64,000 nt of DNA, taken from positions 140,310 through 204,309 of the forward strand of contig CAZHHX010000001.1 in NCBI GenBank assembly GCA_964532465.1. The letters run 5' to 3'. The notes under the pieces were generated by a model that was not told where the DNA came from, searched no databases, and worked only from the letters and a program-made list of their open reading frames with translations. Below are positions 1 through 9,019 of this stretch, piece after piece. Source of the DNA: JAPLKB01 sp964532465. GTDB lineage: Bacteria; Desulfobacterota; Syntrophorhabdia; Syntrophorhabdales; Syntrophorhabdaceae. Made by a program: the position numbers and the translations under genes. Each line of letters begins with the position of its first letter. Positions within the stretch are counted from its first letter, which is position 1.

Positions 1-1
1 C

Positions 2-373
2 GAAATTTTTCCTTTTACAGACAATATGGCTCATTACTACAACCGGTCAGATGTGGTTATATCAAGATCGGGAGCCTCAACTATTTTTGAGCTTGCCTAT
101 TTCAGGAAAGCGGCAATACTCATTCCTTATCCATTTTCCGCGGCACAGCATCAATGGAAAAATGCATCCCATGTGGAGAATGCCGGAGGGGGATATATAA
201 TAGGCAATGATGAGGCAAGCGGAGAAAGACTTCATGGCGTGATAAAGCACCTCATAAATGAGCCGGTATTGCTGAAGCAGATGGGCGAAAATATCGGCAG
301 GCTATATGTGGATGATTCACAGGAAAGGATTATTTCAAAGATGCGGGAAGAGATAAAAGGGAAGCAAGAATAA
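2..373 (+). CDS. murG: MurG, C-terminal part (start lies before the window)
   Basis: C-terminal 123 residues or so of the UDP-GlcNAc:lipid I N-acetylglucosaminyltransferase, the last cytoplasmic-face step of peptidoglycan precursor synthesis. The open frame runs in from the window edge through an SRSGAS-xx-FEL segment and a PYPFSAAQHQ segment, which match the UDP-GlcNAc-binding loops of the GT-B C-domain. The downstream murC, murB, ddl, ftsQ, ftsA and ftsZ give the standard division-cluster order. An internal ATG at 26 is only a methionine within the domain, not the start. The call is secure from motif and context; the N-terminal acceptor domain is not visible. Confidence 0.93.
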   Translation, partial: EIFPFTDNMAHYYNRSDVVISRSGASTIFELAYFRKAAILIPYPFSAAQHQWKNASHVENAGGGYIIGNDEASGERLHGVIKHLINEPVLLKQMGENIGRLYVDDSQERIISKMREEIKGKQE

Positions 374-389
374 GTTCACAGTTCACGGA
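374..389. repeat. GTGAACT heptad repeat, inverted orientation
   Basis: Right after the murG stop the sequence has two copies of a GTTCACA-type heptad. Its reverse complement belongs to the same GTGAAYA/GTGAACT family found after murC and ftsZ. Short, noncoding, function unknown. Confidence 0.5.
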
Positions 390-463
390 TAAGGAGAAAG
401 ACTGGATACTTTAAAATTTAAATTTACAGATCGTGAAAAGATAACCGCAGGAAGGGGTTGAAT

Positions 464-1843
464 ATGGTCCTTCACAAGATAGAAAAAATACACTTCGTCG
501 GTATAGGCGGTATCGGGATGAGCGGTATAGCTGAAGTGTTGTTAAATCTCGATTTTACCGTCACAGGCTCGGACATCAGGAAAACAGATACCACCGAAAG
601 GCTTGAGCAGCTTGGCGCGAAAATATTTTATGGTCATAAAAAGGAAAATGTTGAGGATGTGGATGTGGTTGTTATATCATCGGCGGTAAAACCCGACAAC
701 CCGGAAATACAGAAAGCAAAAGAGATTTTCGTCCCTGTAATACAGAGGGCTGAAATGCTTGCGGAACTCATGAGGATGAAATATAGCGTTGCCGTGGCAG
801 GCTCTCACGGGAAAACAACAACAACCTCAATAGTTTCGACGATCCTGGGACATGCGGGTCTGGACCCCACATGCGTTATCGGCGGGAAGCTGAATAGTCT
901 CGGAAGCAACGCGAAGCTCGGGGACAGCAAATTCCTTGTGGCAGAAGCGGATGAAAGCGACGGCACATTTCTCCTTCTCTTTCCGACTATTGCCGTGACA
1001 ACAAACATAGACCTGGAACATCTCGACTTCTATAAGGATATTAATGAAATAAAGTCCGCGTTTTTAACCTTTCTTAATAAAGTGCCTTTTTACGGGCTTG
1101 ACATCATATGCATTGATAACGCGAATGTCCAGAGCCTTATCCCTCAACTGAAGAGAAGGTATATGACCTACGGACTTTCGAAGCAGGCAGACCTGAGGGC
1201 TGATGGTATAACGTATAATGAATCAGGGACAAGTTTCAAGGTGGTGTATAAGGGATATGAATTAGGCGCAATCAATCTTGCCATGCCAGGCATCCATAAT
1301 GTTGTCAACGCGCTGGCTGCCTGTGGCGTCGGTATAGAGCTTGATATCCCCTTTTCCAAAATCGCCGAAGCGCTGGAAACATTTTCAGGCGTCCAGAGGA
1401 GACTTGAAGTAAAATGGGACGGACACATAAAACTTATTGACGATTACGGGCATCACCCCACAGAGGTTAAGGCAACACTGTCGGCAATAAGAAAGATATG
1501 CAAAGAGAGGATTATCGTCGCCTTTCAGCCTCACAGATACACGAGAACAAAGGCGTTAATGGAAGATTTCATAACCTCATTCAATGAAGCTGATATCCTG
1601 ATAGTCACTGAGATATACGCGGCTTCTGAAGAAAAAATAGAAGGTGTCAGCGGAATGATTTTTGCGGAAAATATACGCGCCAGCGGGCACAAGAACGTGT
1701 TTTTTGCCCCGACAAAGGAAGAGGCGGCTGAAAAGATTCTTGAGCTTGCCAAGACCGGCGATACCGTTGTAGCCCTCGGTGCGGGAGATATTAATAAGAT
1801 ATGCGATAGGCTGAAAGCACAATGGCAAAGAAGCAGTGAATAG
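464..1843 (+). CDS. murC: UDP-N-acetylmuramate--L-alanine ligase MurC
   Basis: ATP-dependent cytoplasmic ligase that adds L-Ala to UDP-MurNAc. The N-terminus has the Rossmann-like FVGIGGIGMSGIAE segment, and a P-loop-like GSHGKTTTTS follows near residue 113. EADESDGTF and the C-terminal DDYGHHPTEV and QPHRYTRT segments are Mur-ligase signatures. About 459 residues, normal for the family. I prefer ATG 464 because AGGAAGGGG ends six bases upstream; the in-frame TTG at 458 directly abuts that ribosome site and would add only two residues. It sits between murG and murB, although repeats interrupt both flanking gaps. Confidence 0.97.
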   Translation: MVLHKIEKIHFVGIGGIGMSGIAEVLLNLDFTVTGSDIRKTDTTERLEQLGAKIFYGHKKENVEDVDVVVISSAVKPDNPEIQKAKEIFVPVIQRAEMLAELMRMKYSVAVAGSHGKTTTTSIVSTILGHAGLDPTCVIGGKLNSLGSNAKLGDSKFLVAEADESDGTFLLLFPTIAVTTNIDLEHLDFYKDINEIKSAFLTFLNKVPFYGLDIICIDNANVQSLIPQLKRRYMTYGLSKQADLRADGITYNESGTSFKVVYKGYELGAINLAMPGIHNVVNALAACGVGIELDIPFSKIAEALETFSGVQRRLEVKWDGHIKLIDDYGHHPTEVKATLSAIRKICKERIIVAFQPHRYTRTKALMEDFITSFNEADILIVTEIYAASEEKIEGVSGMIFAENIRASGHKNVFFAPTKEEAAEKILELAKTGDTVVALGAGDINKICDRLKAQWQRSSE

Positions 1844-1910
1844 TTGACAGTGAATAGTGAATAGTAGGGGCAGGTTCCAAACCTGCCCGTGGTGAATAGT
1901 GAATAGCAAT
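1840..1910. repeat. GTGAATA heptad repeats around a triloop hairpin
   Basis: The murC-murB gap holds several GTGAATA heptads (1840-1864 and again 1891-1905). Between them lies a perfect hairpin at 1868-1888: arms GGGCAGGTT and AACCTGCCC with a three-base CCA loop. The gap is noncoding in all frames of interest. The heptads recur after ftsZ. Confidence 0.7.
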
Positions 1911-1923
1911 AAGCAGGGAGAGA

Positions 1924-2826
1924 TTGAGATTGAGGGATTGGGGAATAAAAGGAACTGTTTTAAGGGATGCGCCTATGAAAAGGTACACATCCATGAAGGT
2001 GGGCGGCCCTGTAAAATACCTTGTTTATCCCGCGGATGAGACTGACCTGCAGAAGACGATGCTCATTTTAAGAGAAGAGGGCATCAAATACCGGTTTATA
2101 GGCAACGGTACTAATATAATTGTCGATGATAAAGGTTTTAATGGAGCAATCATAAGAATAACAAGGATACAACGCTTGCAGCATGAAAAGACTCGGGAAG
2201 GAGCTGTAGTAAAGGTTTCCGGAGGCGCGTCCCTGAAAGGATTTATAAAAGACAATGCTATGAGGGGGCTTGCCGGTCTTGAAAAACTATATTGGATACC
2301 GGGCACTGTGGGCGGCGGAATAAAAATGAATGCCGGGAGTTTCGGCGCATCAATTTCTGATGTATTGGAGAGCGTGACCGTAGTGAACGATAAGGGAAAC
2401 ATTACAACTTATGACAGAAAAGCCCTTTCATTCAACTACAGGTCATCGCCTGTAAAAATTACGGAATGCGTGATAAATGCTGTTTTCCGGCTGAATTCAG
2501 GAGACAGAAAGAAGATACAGGAAGACATGGAATATGTTCTTGTTGAAAGAAAAAAGAGGCATCCCATGGAATTTCCTTCTTCCGGTTCCATATTCAGGAG
2601 CGTGGACAAAGAGCCTGCATGGCAGTTTGTTGAAAAGGCAGGACTGCGCGGCTTGAAAATCGGCGATGCCTGTGTTTCCGAGAAACATACGAATTTTATT
2701 GTGAACCTTGGCCGCGCCACAGCACAGGACATAAGGACGCTCATTGACAGAATTAAAAAAGAAGTATTTGAAAAACTGGGAGTTGTTTTGGAGGAAGAAG
2801 TGGAGATGTGGGGATTTAATTCATGA
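1924..2826 (+). CDS. murB: UDP-N-acetylenolpyruvoylglucosamine reductase MurB
   Basis: FAD-dependent reductase that converts UDP-GlcNAc-enolpyruvate to UDP-MurNAc using NADPH. Visible features are the FAD-binding region with RFIGNGTNIIVDD, the IPGTVGGGIKMNAGSFG segment, the YRSSP motif, the GSIFRS active-site serine loop and a C-terminal glutamate region. About 300 residues, usual for type I or II MurB. The start is a TTG at 1924 preceded by AGGGAGA; ATG 1975 would remove residues before the KRYTSMKVGG motif. The stop overlaps the ddl start by four bases (ATGA), indicating translational coupling. Confidence 0.95.
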   Translation: MRLRDWGIKGTVLRDAPMKRYTSMKVGGPVKYLVYPADETDLQKTMLILREEGIKYRFIGNGTNIIVDDKGFNGAIIRITRIQRLQHEKTREGAVVKVSGGASLKGFIKDNAMRGLAGLEKLYWIPGTVGGGIKMNAGSFGASISDVLESVTVVNDKGNITTYDRKALSFNYRSSPVKITECVINAVFRLNSGDRKKIQEDMEYVLVERKKRHPMEFPSSGSIFRSVDKEPAWQFVEKAGLRGLKIGDACVSEKHTNFIVNLGRATAQDIRTLIDRIKKEVFEKLGVVLEEEVEMWGFNS

Positions 2827-3716
2827 AAGATAAAAAGATAGGGGTTCTCATGGGCGGGAAGTCCTCGGAAAGAGAGATTTCCTTGAAGAGCGGAAAAGCA
2901 ATCCTTCAGAGCCTTATACATAGCGGTTATAATGCCGTGGGAATAGACGCGGAACATAATCTTGTAGAAAGTCTGAAAAAGCAGAAAGTTCAGGTTGTCT
3001 TCATTGCCTTGCACGGCAAATGGGGCGAAGACGGAACGGTCCAGGGGCTCCTCGAAATGATGGGAATTCCCTATACCGGTTCAGGTGTTCTTGGTTCGGC
3101 TGTTTCAATGGATAAAGTAATCATGAAAATGCTGTTGGACAGAATCGGGCTGCCTACTCCTGCATATACAGTTTGTCATGCCGGAGACAAGGTCAAGTTC
3201 CCGGTGCCTTTTGTAGTTAAACCGGCCAATGAAGGTTCCACAATAGGCATATCGATTGTACGAAGCATTAAAGAAAAGGGTGAGGCAGTCAAAAATGCCC
3301 TGAAATATGATAAAAAAGTTCTGATAGAACAGTATATCCAGGGCGAGGAAATAACTGTGGGCATAGCGAATAGTGTGGTGCTGCCTGTCATTGCGGTAAA
3401 ACCGCTAAAGGGGTTTTATGATTTTGAGGCAAAATACACCAAGGGGATGACGGAATATATTGTACCTGCAAAGATCAGCAAAAAAGTTGAGAAAAAGGCG
3501 CAGGACTACGCAATGAAAGTATGCAAAGCCTTTGAACTTTCAGGATGCGCCAGGATTGATATGATGGTGGACGGAGATATACCGCTTATAATAGATATCA
3601 ATACCTCCCCGGGCATGACTGAAACATCCCTTGTGCCAAAGGCATGGGAATATCTCGGCAGGTCTTTTGACAGCCTTGTCGAAGAAATTATAAAGGGGGC
3701 CTCTTTAAAAACATGA
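2823..3716 (+). CDS. ddl: D-alanine--D-alanine ligase
   Basis: ATP-grasp ligase making the D-Ala-D-Ala dipeptide for peptidoglycan. N-terminal GVLMGGKSSEREISLKSG is the ligase signature. ALHGKWGEDGTVQG, PYTGSGV, the FVVKPANEGSTIG ATP-grasp segment and C-terminal DINTSPGMTETSLVPK are all present. At 297 residues it matches the shorter DdlB type usual inside division clusters. It overlaps murB and ftsQ by four bases at each end. Confidence 0.96.
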   Translation: MKDKKIGVLMGGKSSEREISLKSGKAILQSLIHSGYNAVGIDAEHNLVESLKKQKVQVVFIALHGKWGEDGTVQGLLEMMGIPYTGSGVLGSAVSMDKVIMKMLLDRIGLPTPAYTVCHAGDKVKFPVPFVVKPANEGSTIGISIVRSIKEKGEAVKNALKYDKKVLIEQYIQGEEITVGIANSVVLPVIAVKPLKGFYDFEAKYTKGMTEYIVPAKISKKVEKKAQDYAMKVCKAFELSGCARIDMMVDGDIPLIIDINTSPGMTETSLVPKAWEYLGRSFDSLVEEIIKGASLKT

Positions 3717-4414
3717 AAAAAACCCTGTACTTGTTTTTTCTTGTGCCTGTATGCATATTATCTATGCTCACGATGATATACATATTTTCCAAAGATGAGC
3801 CTCTTTTTTTCATAAAGAATATCAGAATAAACGGGGCAAGTCAGTTGGGAGATAACGATATTATGGGCAGAATATCACCATTTACGAAGGGGAACCTTTT
3901 CGGAGTAGATGTTCAAAAGATGAAAGATGTTATTGCATCGCACCCGTTTGTCAAAGAGGTAAGGATAAAGAGAGTTTTCCCTTTTTCCATCATCATTGAT
4001 GTGAAGGAAAAAACACCCTCGGCTTTGTGGGTGAATAATGAAGGCGCCATAAGCGTGCTTGATGAATACGGGGAACCATATAAAGGTTTAACGAAAGGCG
4101 ATTCAAAGAATATGTTTGTTATTAATGCCGGTAAAAAGGCGGATGTGAAGAGTCTCTACAGGGAAACCAACGGCTGGATTACGGAAGGGATTATAAAGAG
4201 AGATGCCATATCTGAAATCGCATATGACGAAGGCAGTGTGACGGTTTTCGGCGCGGAAGACGGGGTGGAGATAGTGCTCGGCAAAGAAGATCAGAAAGAA
4301 AGATTGAAAAGGGCCGTATCTATCCTGGAAGACGCAAAAAAACGGGGGCTTATGATTAAGTGTATAGACGCAAGGTTTGAAAAGGGCGGAATTATCCAGG
4401 AAAGGAAGGGGTAG
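3713..4414 (+). CDS. ftsQ: cell division protein FtsQ
   Basis: Bitopic membrane protein linking early and late divisome proteins (FtsB/FtsL recruitment). Residues 5-27 form one hydrophobic segment after a short basic N-terminus, giving cytoplasm-in, periplasm-out topology. Next comes a POTRA domain with FFIKNIRINGASQLGDNDI and HPFVKEVRIKRVFP, then the FtsQ beta domain with KTPSALWVN. 233 residues, normal to slightly short. The start overlaps the ddl stop (ATGA) and the gene ends four bases before ftsA. Confidence 0.94.
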   Translation: MKKTLYLFFLVPVCILSMLTMIYIFSKDEPLFFIKNIRINGASQLGDNDIMGRISPFTKGNLFGVDVQKMKDVIASHPFVKEVRIKRVFPFSIIIDVKEKTPSALWVNNEGAISVLDEYGEPYKGLTKGDSKNMFVINAGKKADVKSLYRETNGWITEGIIKRDAISEIAYDEGSVTVFGAEDGVEIVLGKEDQKERLKRAVSILEDAKKRGLMIKCIDARFEKGGIIQERKG

Positions 4415-4417
4415 AAT

Positions 4418-5665
4418 ATGGTTAGAGAAGACGAACTTCTCGTAGGGCTTGATATTGGAACCACAAAGATATGTGTTGTTGTGGGGAAGGTAGCTGAGGG
4501 AAACATACACATAGTAGGCATAGGGTCTTACCCTTCTACAGGCCTGAGAAAAGGCGTTGTTGTAAATATGGAAAGCACTATTACTTCAATAAAAAAGGCT
4601 GTGGAAGAAGCCGAATTAATGGCAGGCATAAAAATCAACAACTGTCTGGCAGGTATAGGGGGAGCTCACACCAAGAGCTTTAACAGTAACGGTGTTGTCG
4701 CGATTAAAGAAAAAGAAGTGAAGCCTGATGATATAGCAAGGGCGATTGACGCTGCGAAGGCAATTGCCATACCGGCGGACAGAGAACTCCTTCATGTCAT
4801 TCCCCAGGAATTTATCATTGACGACCAGGACGGAATACGCGACCCCCTTGGAATCACAGGAGTAAGGCTTGAGGTAAAGGTGCATATTGTTACCGGCAGC
4901 GTCTCCTCCGGACAGAATATAATAAAGTGCTGTCGTATGGCAGGGCTTACCGTAGATGACATTATCCTCGGGCAGCTTGCTTCATCGGCAGCGGTTCTTA
5001 CACCTGAAGAAAAAGAGATCGGCGTCGCCCTTGTTGATATCGGCGGCGGCACAAGCGATATTGCCGTATATTCGACGGGAAGCATAAAACATACATCAGT
5101 GCTGCCCTTTGGAGGGAGCAGCATTACGAATGACATTGCCATCGGATTGCGAACGCCTGTTGAGGACGCGGAGAAAATAAAGAAGAAATACGGCTGCGCT
5201 TTTTCGAATATGATAGGCGCCAATGAAACCATTGAAGTTCCCAGTGTGGGCGGGAGAAAACCGAGAACGCTTATGCGCAAAACCCTTGCGGACATAATTG
5301 AGCCAAGGGTTGAAGAAATATCGTCCATGATCTATGACGAGATTAAGAAATCAGGATTTGAAAAATTGCTCGCCTCAGGCGTTGTCATTACCGGAGGGTG
5401 CGCGAATCTTGAAGGCATTCCCGAACTTGCGGAAAACATATTCAATCTCCCGACAAGAAGAGGTTTTCCTGTTGGAGTAGGCGGTCTTGTTGATGTGGTT
5501 AATAACCCTATATACGCGACCGGTGTGGGGCTTCTTGTGTATGGATTCAAGCATTCCAATATAAAGCGCCGCAAAAAGTATGGCGGCCCGCAATCATTAA
5601 TGAAATTAGTAAATGCTAATAATCTTCTCAACAGAATGAGGGAATGGTTTAAAGAAATTTTCTAA
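4418..5665 (+). CDS. ftsA: cell division protein FtsA
   Basis: Actin-like ATPase that anchors FtsZ to the membrane. The N-terminal GLDIGTTKICVVVG phosphate-1 loop, VALVDIGGGTSDIAVY phosphate-2 loop and C-terminal GVVITGGCANLEGI adenosine motif place it in the FtsA branch of the actin/HSP70 fold. The extreme C-terminus (NRMREWFKEIF) can form the amphipathic membrane-targeting helix. Start ATG 4418 follows AGGAAGGGG. 415 residues is typical. It is followed by ftsZ after 12 bases. Confidence 0.97.
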   Translation: MVREDELLVGLDIGTTKICVVVGKVAEGNIHIVGIGSYPSTGLRKGVVVNMESTITSIKKAVEEAELMAGIKINNCLAGIGGAHTKSFNSNGVVAIKEKEVKPDDIARAIDAAKAIAIPADRELLHVIPQEFIIDDQDGIRDPLGITGVRLEVKVHIVTGSVSSGQNIIKCCRMAGLTVDDIILGQLASSAAVLTPEEKEIGVALVDIGGGTSDIAVYSTGSIKHTSVLPFGGSSITNDIAIGLRTPVEDAEKIKKKYGCAFSNMIGANETIEVPSVGGRKPRTLMRKTLADIIEPRVEEISSMIYDEIKKSGFEKLLASGVVITGGCANLEGIPELAENIFNLPTRRGFPVGVGGLVDVVNNPIYATGVGLLVYGFKHSNIKRRKKYGGPQSLMKLVNANNLLNRMREWFKEIF

Positions 5666-5677
5666 GGAGGTGTTGTT

Positions 5678-6832
5678 GTGAGTAGAGTATTTTATATGGA
5701 TGAAGATAACGGTTTTTCAGCGAAATTAAAGGTTGTGGGGGTTGGGGGTGGCGGATGCAATGCTCTAAACAACATGGTGGATGCCGGTGTACCAGGAGTT
5801 GAATTTATCGGAGTTAATACGGATGTCAAGTCCTTGAGTACATGCAAGGCCAGTGTGAAAATACAGATCGGGAGTAAATTGACAAGGGGGCTCGGCGCAG
5901 GCGCGGACCCGGATGTGGGCAGAAAAGCAGCCCTGGAAGACACGGAAAAGATTATCGAGCACTTAAAGGGCGCTGATATGGTTTTTATCACCTGCGGCCT
6001 TGGAGGCGGCACCGGTACAGGCGCGTCCGCAGTCATCGCGGAGATTTCAAAGGAACTGGGCGCTTTGACAGTCGCAATTACCACAAAGCCCTTTGCCTTT
6101 GAAGGAAAAGACAGAATGAAACAGGCAGAGAACGGGGTAATTCAGTTGAAAACCCGTGTTGATTCTCTGATTACCATCCCGAACCAGAGACTCCTGTCTA
6201 TCGGCGGCAAGCACATGACCATCATGGAAGCCTTTTACAAAGCGGACGAGGTGCTCTTAAATGCCGTCAGAAGTATATCGGATCTGATAGTAGGGTCAGG
6301 CCACGTAGTCGTGGATTTCGCGGATGTGAAGACCATCATGAGCGAGCGGGGAATGGCGATTATGGGCATCGGGGAAGCTACCGGTGAAAACAGGGCAAGG
6401 GACGCAGCGCAGAAGGCCATACAAAGTCCTCTTCTTGAAGATATTTCCATACACGGCGCGAGAGGGGTATTAATAAACGTAACAGGCAATCAGGACATGA
6501 CCCTCCATGAGGTGCACGAAGCTTCCTCATTAATTCAGGAACAGGCCCATGACGAAGCAAAGATCATATGGGGACTTGTATATGATGAGTCTATGGAAAA
6601 TTCAATGAGGATAACGGTTATTGCTACCGGTTTTGAAGAGAAGGCTGTTATTGAAGAGGATGTAAATGATATGCTCAGCAAAAGCAGGCTTTTTGATAAT
6701 GAAGACCTGCCTCCTTTTATGAAGAAAAAGGTTGCAATTGACTACAAAGAGATAAAGATGAAAAGCGATATCATTGATATTGACGATGACAGGTACGATA
6801 TTCCGACTTTCCTGAGGAAGCAGGCAGATTAA
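5678..6832 (+). CDS. ftsZ: cell division protein FtsZ
   Basis: Tubulin-like GTPase that forms the division ring. VVGVGGGGCNALNNM is the first GTP-binding loop, and CGLGGGTGTGASAVIAE is the tubulin signature near residue 105-120. The T7 catalytic loop is recognisable (VVDFADVKTIMSERGMAIMG). The C-terminus ends with DIPTFLRKQAD, the conserved peptide that binds FtsA. GTG start at 5678 is chosen because a near-perfect AAGGAGGTG lies just upstream. 384 residues, typical. Confidence 0.98.
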   Translation: MSRVFYMDEDNGFSAKLKVVGVGGGGCNALNNMVDAGVPGVEFIGVNTDVKSLSTCKASVKIQIGSKLTRGLGAGADPDVGRKAALEDTEKIIEHLKGADMVFITCGLGGGTGTGASAVIAEISKELGALTVAITTKPFAFEGKDRMKQAENGVIQLKTRVDSLITIPNQRLLSIGGKHMTIMEAFYKADEVLLNAVRSISDLIVGSGHVVVDFADVKTIMSERGMAIMGIGEATGENRARDAAQKAIQSPLLEDISIHGARGVLINVTGNQDMTLHEVHEASSLIQEQAHDEAKIIWGLVYDESMENSMRITVIATGFEEKAVIEEDVNDMLSKSRLFDNEDLPPFMKKKVAIDYKEIKMKSDIIDIDDDRYDIPTFLRKQAD

Positions 6833-6870
6833 GTAGTGAATAGTGAATAGTGAACAGTGAACAGTAAAAA
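6833..6870. repeat. GTGAATA/GTGAACA heptad repeat tract
   Basis: Four tandem heptads follow the ftsZ stop directly: two GTGAATA then two GTGAACA. This is the same unit as in the murC-murB gap. It lies between ftsZ and the radical SAM gene. Confidence 0.7.
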
Positions 6871-6910
6871 ATGTAGAGTATATATATCAGCTAAACAGTT
6901 GACATGAATT

Positions 6911-8488
6911 ATGCGGCGTGCATTGTCCAGTCAATTGAAAAAGCAGGGTGCAGGACGTAAAGAGCTTCTTGCATCCGAGAACGGGACAATAGTAAAAAAA
7001 TGGGGCGGCAAAATCCCTGTGTGCGTGGTTTTTCCGAACACGTACTACATAGGCATGTCCAATCTCGCTGCCCATATCCTGTATAAGACGCTGAACAGTT
7101 ATGATGACGTTGTCTGCGAGAGGTGTTTTCTCGAAGACAACGGTGAATGCATATCCATTGAAAGCGGAAGACCGCTTAAATCCTTTAAATGCGTATTTTT
7201 TACATTATCCTTTGAAATGGATTTTATAAACATTCCGAAGATTTTACGTCTTTCTTCCATACCCGTGCAATCCGAAGAAAGAATAGCGGACGATCCTATC
7301 ATTGTTGCCGGGGGCATCTGCGTGATTTCAAACCCCGAGCCCATCCACAGCTTTATTGACCTCTTTATCATGGGCGACATAGAGTCAACCATCCCGGATT
7401 TTATGGAAAAGTTCAGAGAAATAATCGGCAAAGACCGGGAAGAAATTATTGATGAACTGAGCGGATTCGACTGGGTCTATAATCCGGCAGAGCTTAGAGT
7501 TTCGTACAGACAGGATGGAACTGTCGGGTCTTTTACGCCAAAAGATATTACTGTAAATATAAACAGATACAGAGGCAAAACCCTGGGAACATCTGTCGTT
7601 ATTTCTGATAAAACCGAATTTTCCAATATGTTCCTTGTAGAAGGGACGCGGGGCTGTCCATCAAAATGCCCATTCTGCCTTTTGGGTAATTCCTACCGCT
7701 TTGTCTGTGATGAAATCCTGCCGCTCAGAACGGATGTGGAGGATATTGGCATTATCGGGGGAGGAGTTTCGTTCCATCCGCGTCTTCTGGAAATTACAGC
7801 CGCGCTGAGAGATGCAGGGAAACGCGTCCATTTTCCGTCCTTAAGACTCGATGAAATACCACTTTCAATTATAGAGCTTATGCAGGATGAGATCAAGACA
7901 TTGACTTTCGGCATTGAGGCTGGCACGGAAAAACTGAGGGTAATTATAGGCAAGCCTTTATCGGATCAGGAGATTTACGATAAATTAGCCGCTATACTTA
8001 AAATCAAGCCCTTTAATCTGAAACTTTATTTCATGATCGGCCTGCCGGAAGAGACGATGGAAGATATAGAGAGTATTGTTGAGCTTGTGAAGCATATAAA
8101 GCATGTAATGGTTAAGGAAGGCGCGAAAAGAGGTTTTGTCGGCAGCGTCACCGTCCACGCGAGCCCCTTTGTTCCTAAGCCTTTTACTCCGTTCCAGCGG
8201 CTTCCCATGAATGATATGGATGAACTGAAAGACAAGATAAATTGGTTGAAAAGAGCCTTGAGCAAGGTTGACAATACCTACTTTACTCATGAGTCGGTAA
8301 AGTACAGCTTCATCCAGGCAGTGCTCGCCAGGGGCGATAGAAGGCTGAAAGATGTTATCCTGAAGTTTGCAGACGGAGTAAGCTTAAGCAGAATCATGAA
8401 AGACAGCGCTATTAATCTAAATTTTTACGCGTTGAGGGAACGGGGTAAAGATGAGATTATGCCCTGGGATTTTATAAAAGTTCAGTAA
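6911..8488 (+). CDS. radical SAM protein with B12-binding-like N-terminus
   Basis: Predicted 525-residue radical S-adenosylmethionine enzyme of unknown substrate. Around residue 250 is GTRGCPSKCPFCLLG, the CxxxCxxC motif that ligates a [4Fe-4S] cluster. The N-terminal 200 residues (VCVVFPNTYYIGMSNLA and the IVAGGICVISNPEPIHSFID segment) resemble the cobalamin-binding-type domain seen before some radical SAM cores. ATG 6911 is the first good start. It follows ftsZ in the same direction, separated by heptad repeats. Family assignment is firm; the reaction is not known from sequence. Confidence 0.88.
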   Translation: MRRALSSQLKKQGAGRKELLASENGTIVKKWGGKIPVCVVFPNTYYIGMSNLAAHILYKTLNSYDDVVCERCFLEDNGECISIESGRPLKSFKCVFFTLSFEMDFINIPKILRLSSIPVQSEERIADDPIIVAGGICVISNPEPIHSFIDLFIMGDIESTIPDFMEKFREIIGKDREEIIDELSGFDWVYNPAELRVSYRQDGTVGSFTPKDITVNINRYRGKTLGTSVVISDKTEFSNMFLVEGTRGCPSKCPFCLLGNSYRFVCDEILPLRTDVEDIGIIGGGVSFHPRLLEITAALRDAGKRVHFPSLRLDEIPLSIIELMQDEIKTLTFGIEAGTEKLRVIIGKPLSDQEIYDKLAAILKIKPFNLKLYFMIGLPEETMEDIESIVELVKHIKHVMVKEGAKRGFVGSVTVHASPFVPKPFTPFQRLPMNDMDELKDKINWLKRALSKVDNTYFTHESVKYSFIQAVLARGDRRLKDVILKFADGVSLSRIMKDSAINLNFYALRERGKDEIMPWDFIKVQ

Positions 8489-8551
8489 CTTTTTCCTCCT
8501 GATTTTTATTCATTGTTTTATCACTGCTTTTTCTATGTCTTTCTCTTGGTC

Positions 8552-8735
8552 GGGCAAAGGCATATTGAAAATGTCCATCTGCGGCGGTCTGCTACGCTTT
8601 GCGATCTTCCGACGTACATTCAGTACGTCTCCAGCCTGCAAAGCTTACAGCCCATCCACATCTGAAAATTTCCAACATGCCTTTGCCCACTCCAAGCCTG
8701 ATTCACATCAGCCGTCACGCTGATGTGAATCAGGC
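8552..8735. repeat. Long-palindrome element, copy 1 (LP1)
   Basis: A 137 bp imperfect palindrome centred at about 8620. Outer arms GGGCAAAGGCAT (8552-8563) and ATGCCTTTGCCC (8677-8688) pair perfectly. The innermost arms GACGTAC and GTACGTC (8611-8617, 8623-8629) enclose an ATTCA loop. A second hairpin with a perfect 17 bp stem and six-base loop follows at 8696-8735. A second copy lies at 47373-47546. A 62-codon open frame through it (8535-8723) is read as a by-product of the repeat. Confidence 0.85.
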
Positions 8736-8785
8736 AGAAAAAAGGAGGTTTACATTATTAAGAATGTCCCGATAGTCCCCTTTAA

Positions 8786-8860
8786 AAACGGCGTCATACC
8801 GGCGAATACCCTGAAGGGCACAAGCACCGGTATCCAGAGATATTAAATTCTCTGGATGTT
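8786..8860. repeat. short palindromic repeats in the ftsZ-side flank of the island
   Basis: Two small palindromes. GTCATACCGGCGAA (8791 onward) and CACCGGTATCCAG (8825 onward) look like the two halves of a CCGGC-type dispersed repeat with an unpaired insert. CCAGAG and CTCTGG arms around 8833-8857 form a second hairpin. The rest of the 590-base gap up to 9078 is AT-rich and has no convincing gene. Confidence 0.45.
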
Positions 8861-9019
8861 CCTGTTAATTCAAATCCAATCAACAAATCTGGGGAAATAA
8901 TGATCATTCGGAGTTATCTGCCTTTATTGGTAATCATCTGAATTGTAGTGTTATCCAGTTAGGAGATTATGGAAAAAGTTGTTTAATTTTGTCAATTTTA
9001 TTGAATAATTACTTGAACA

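Noticed and set aside
8535..8723. 62-codon open frame inside LP1
   Set aside because: It coincides with the palindrome. A similar frame appears in LP2 (47272-47574), as expected from repeat sequence, and the compensatory changes fit a structural constraint better than a protein constraint.
8877..8964. possible attC or attI before the first accessory gene (CAATCAAC to GTTATCC/GTTAGGA)
   Set aside because: End motifs can be found, but I could not pair L'' and L' arms convincingly.
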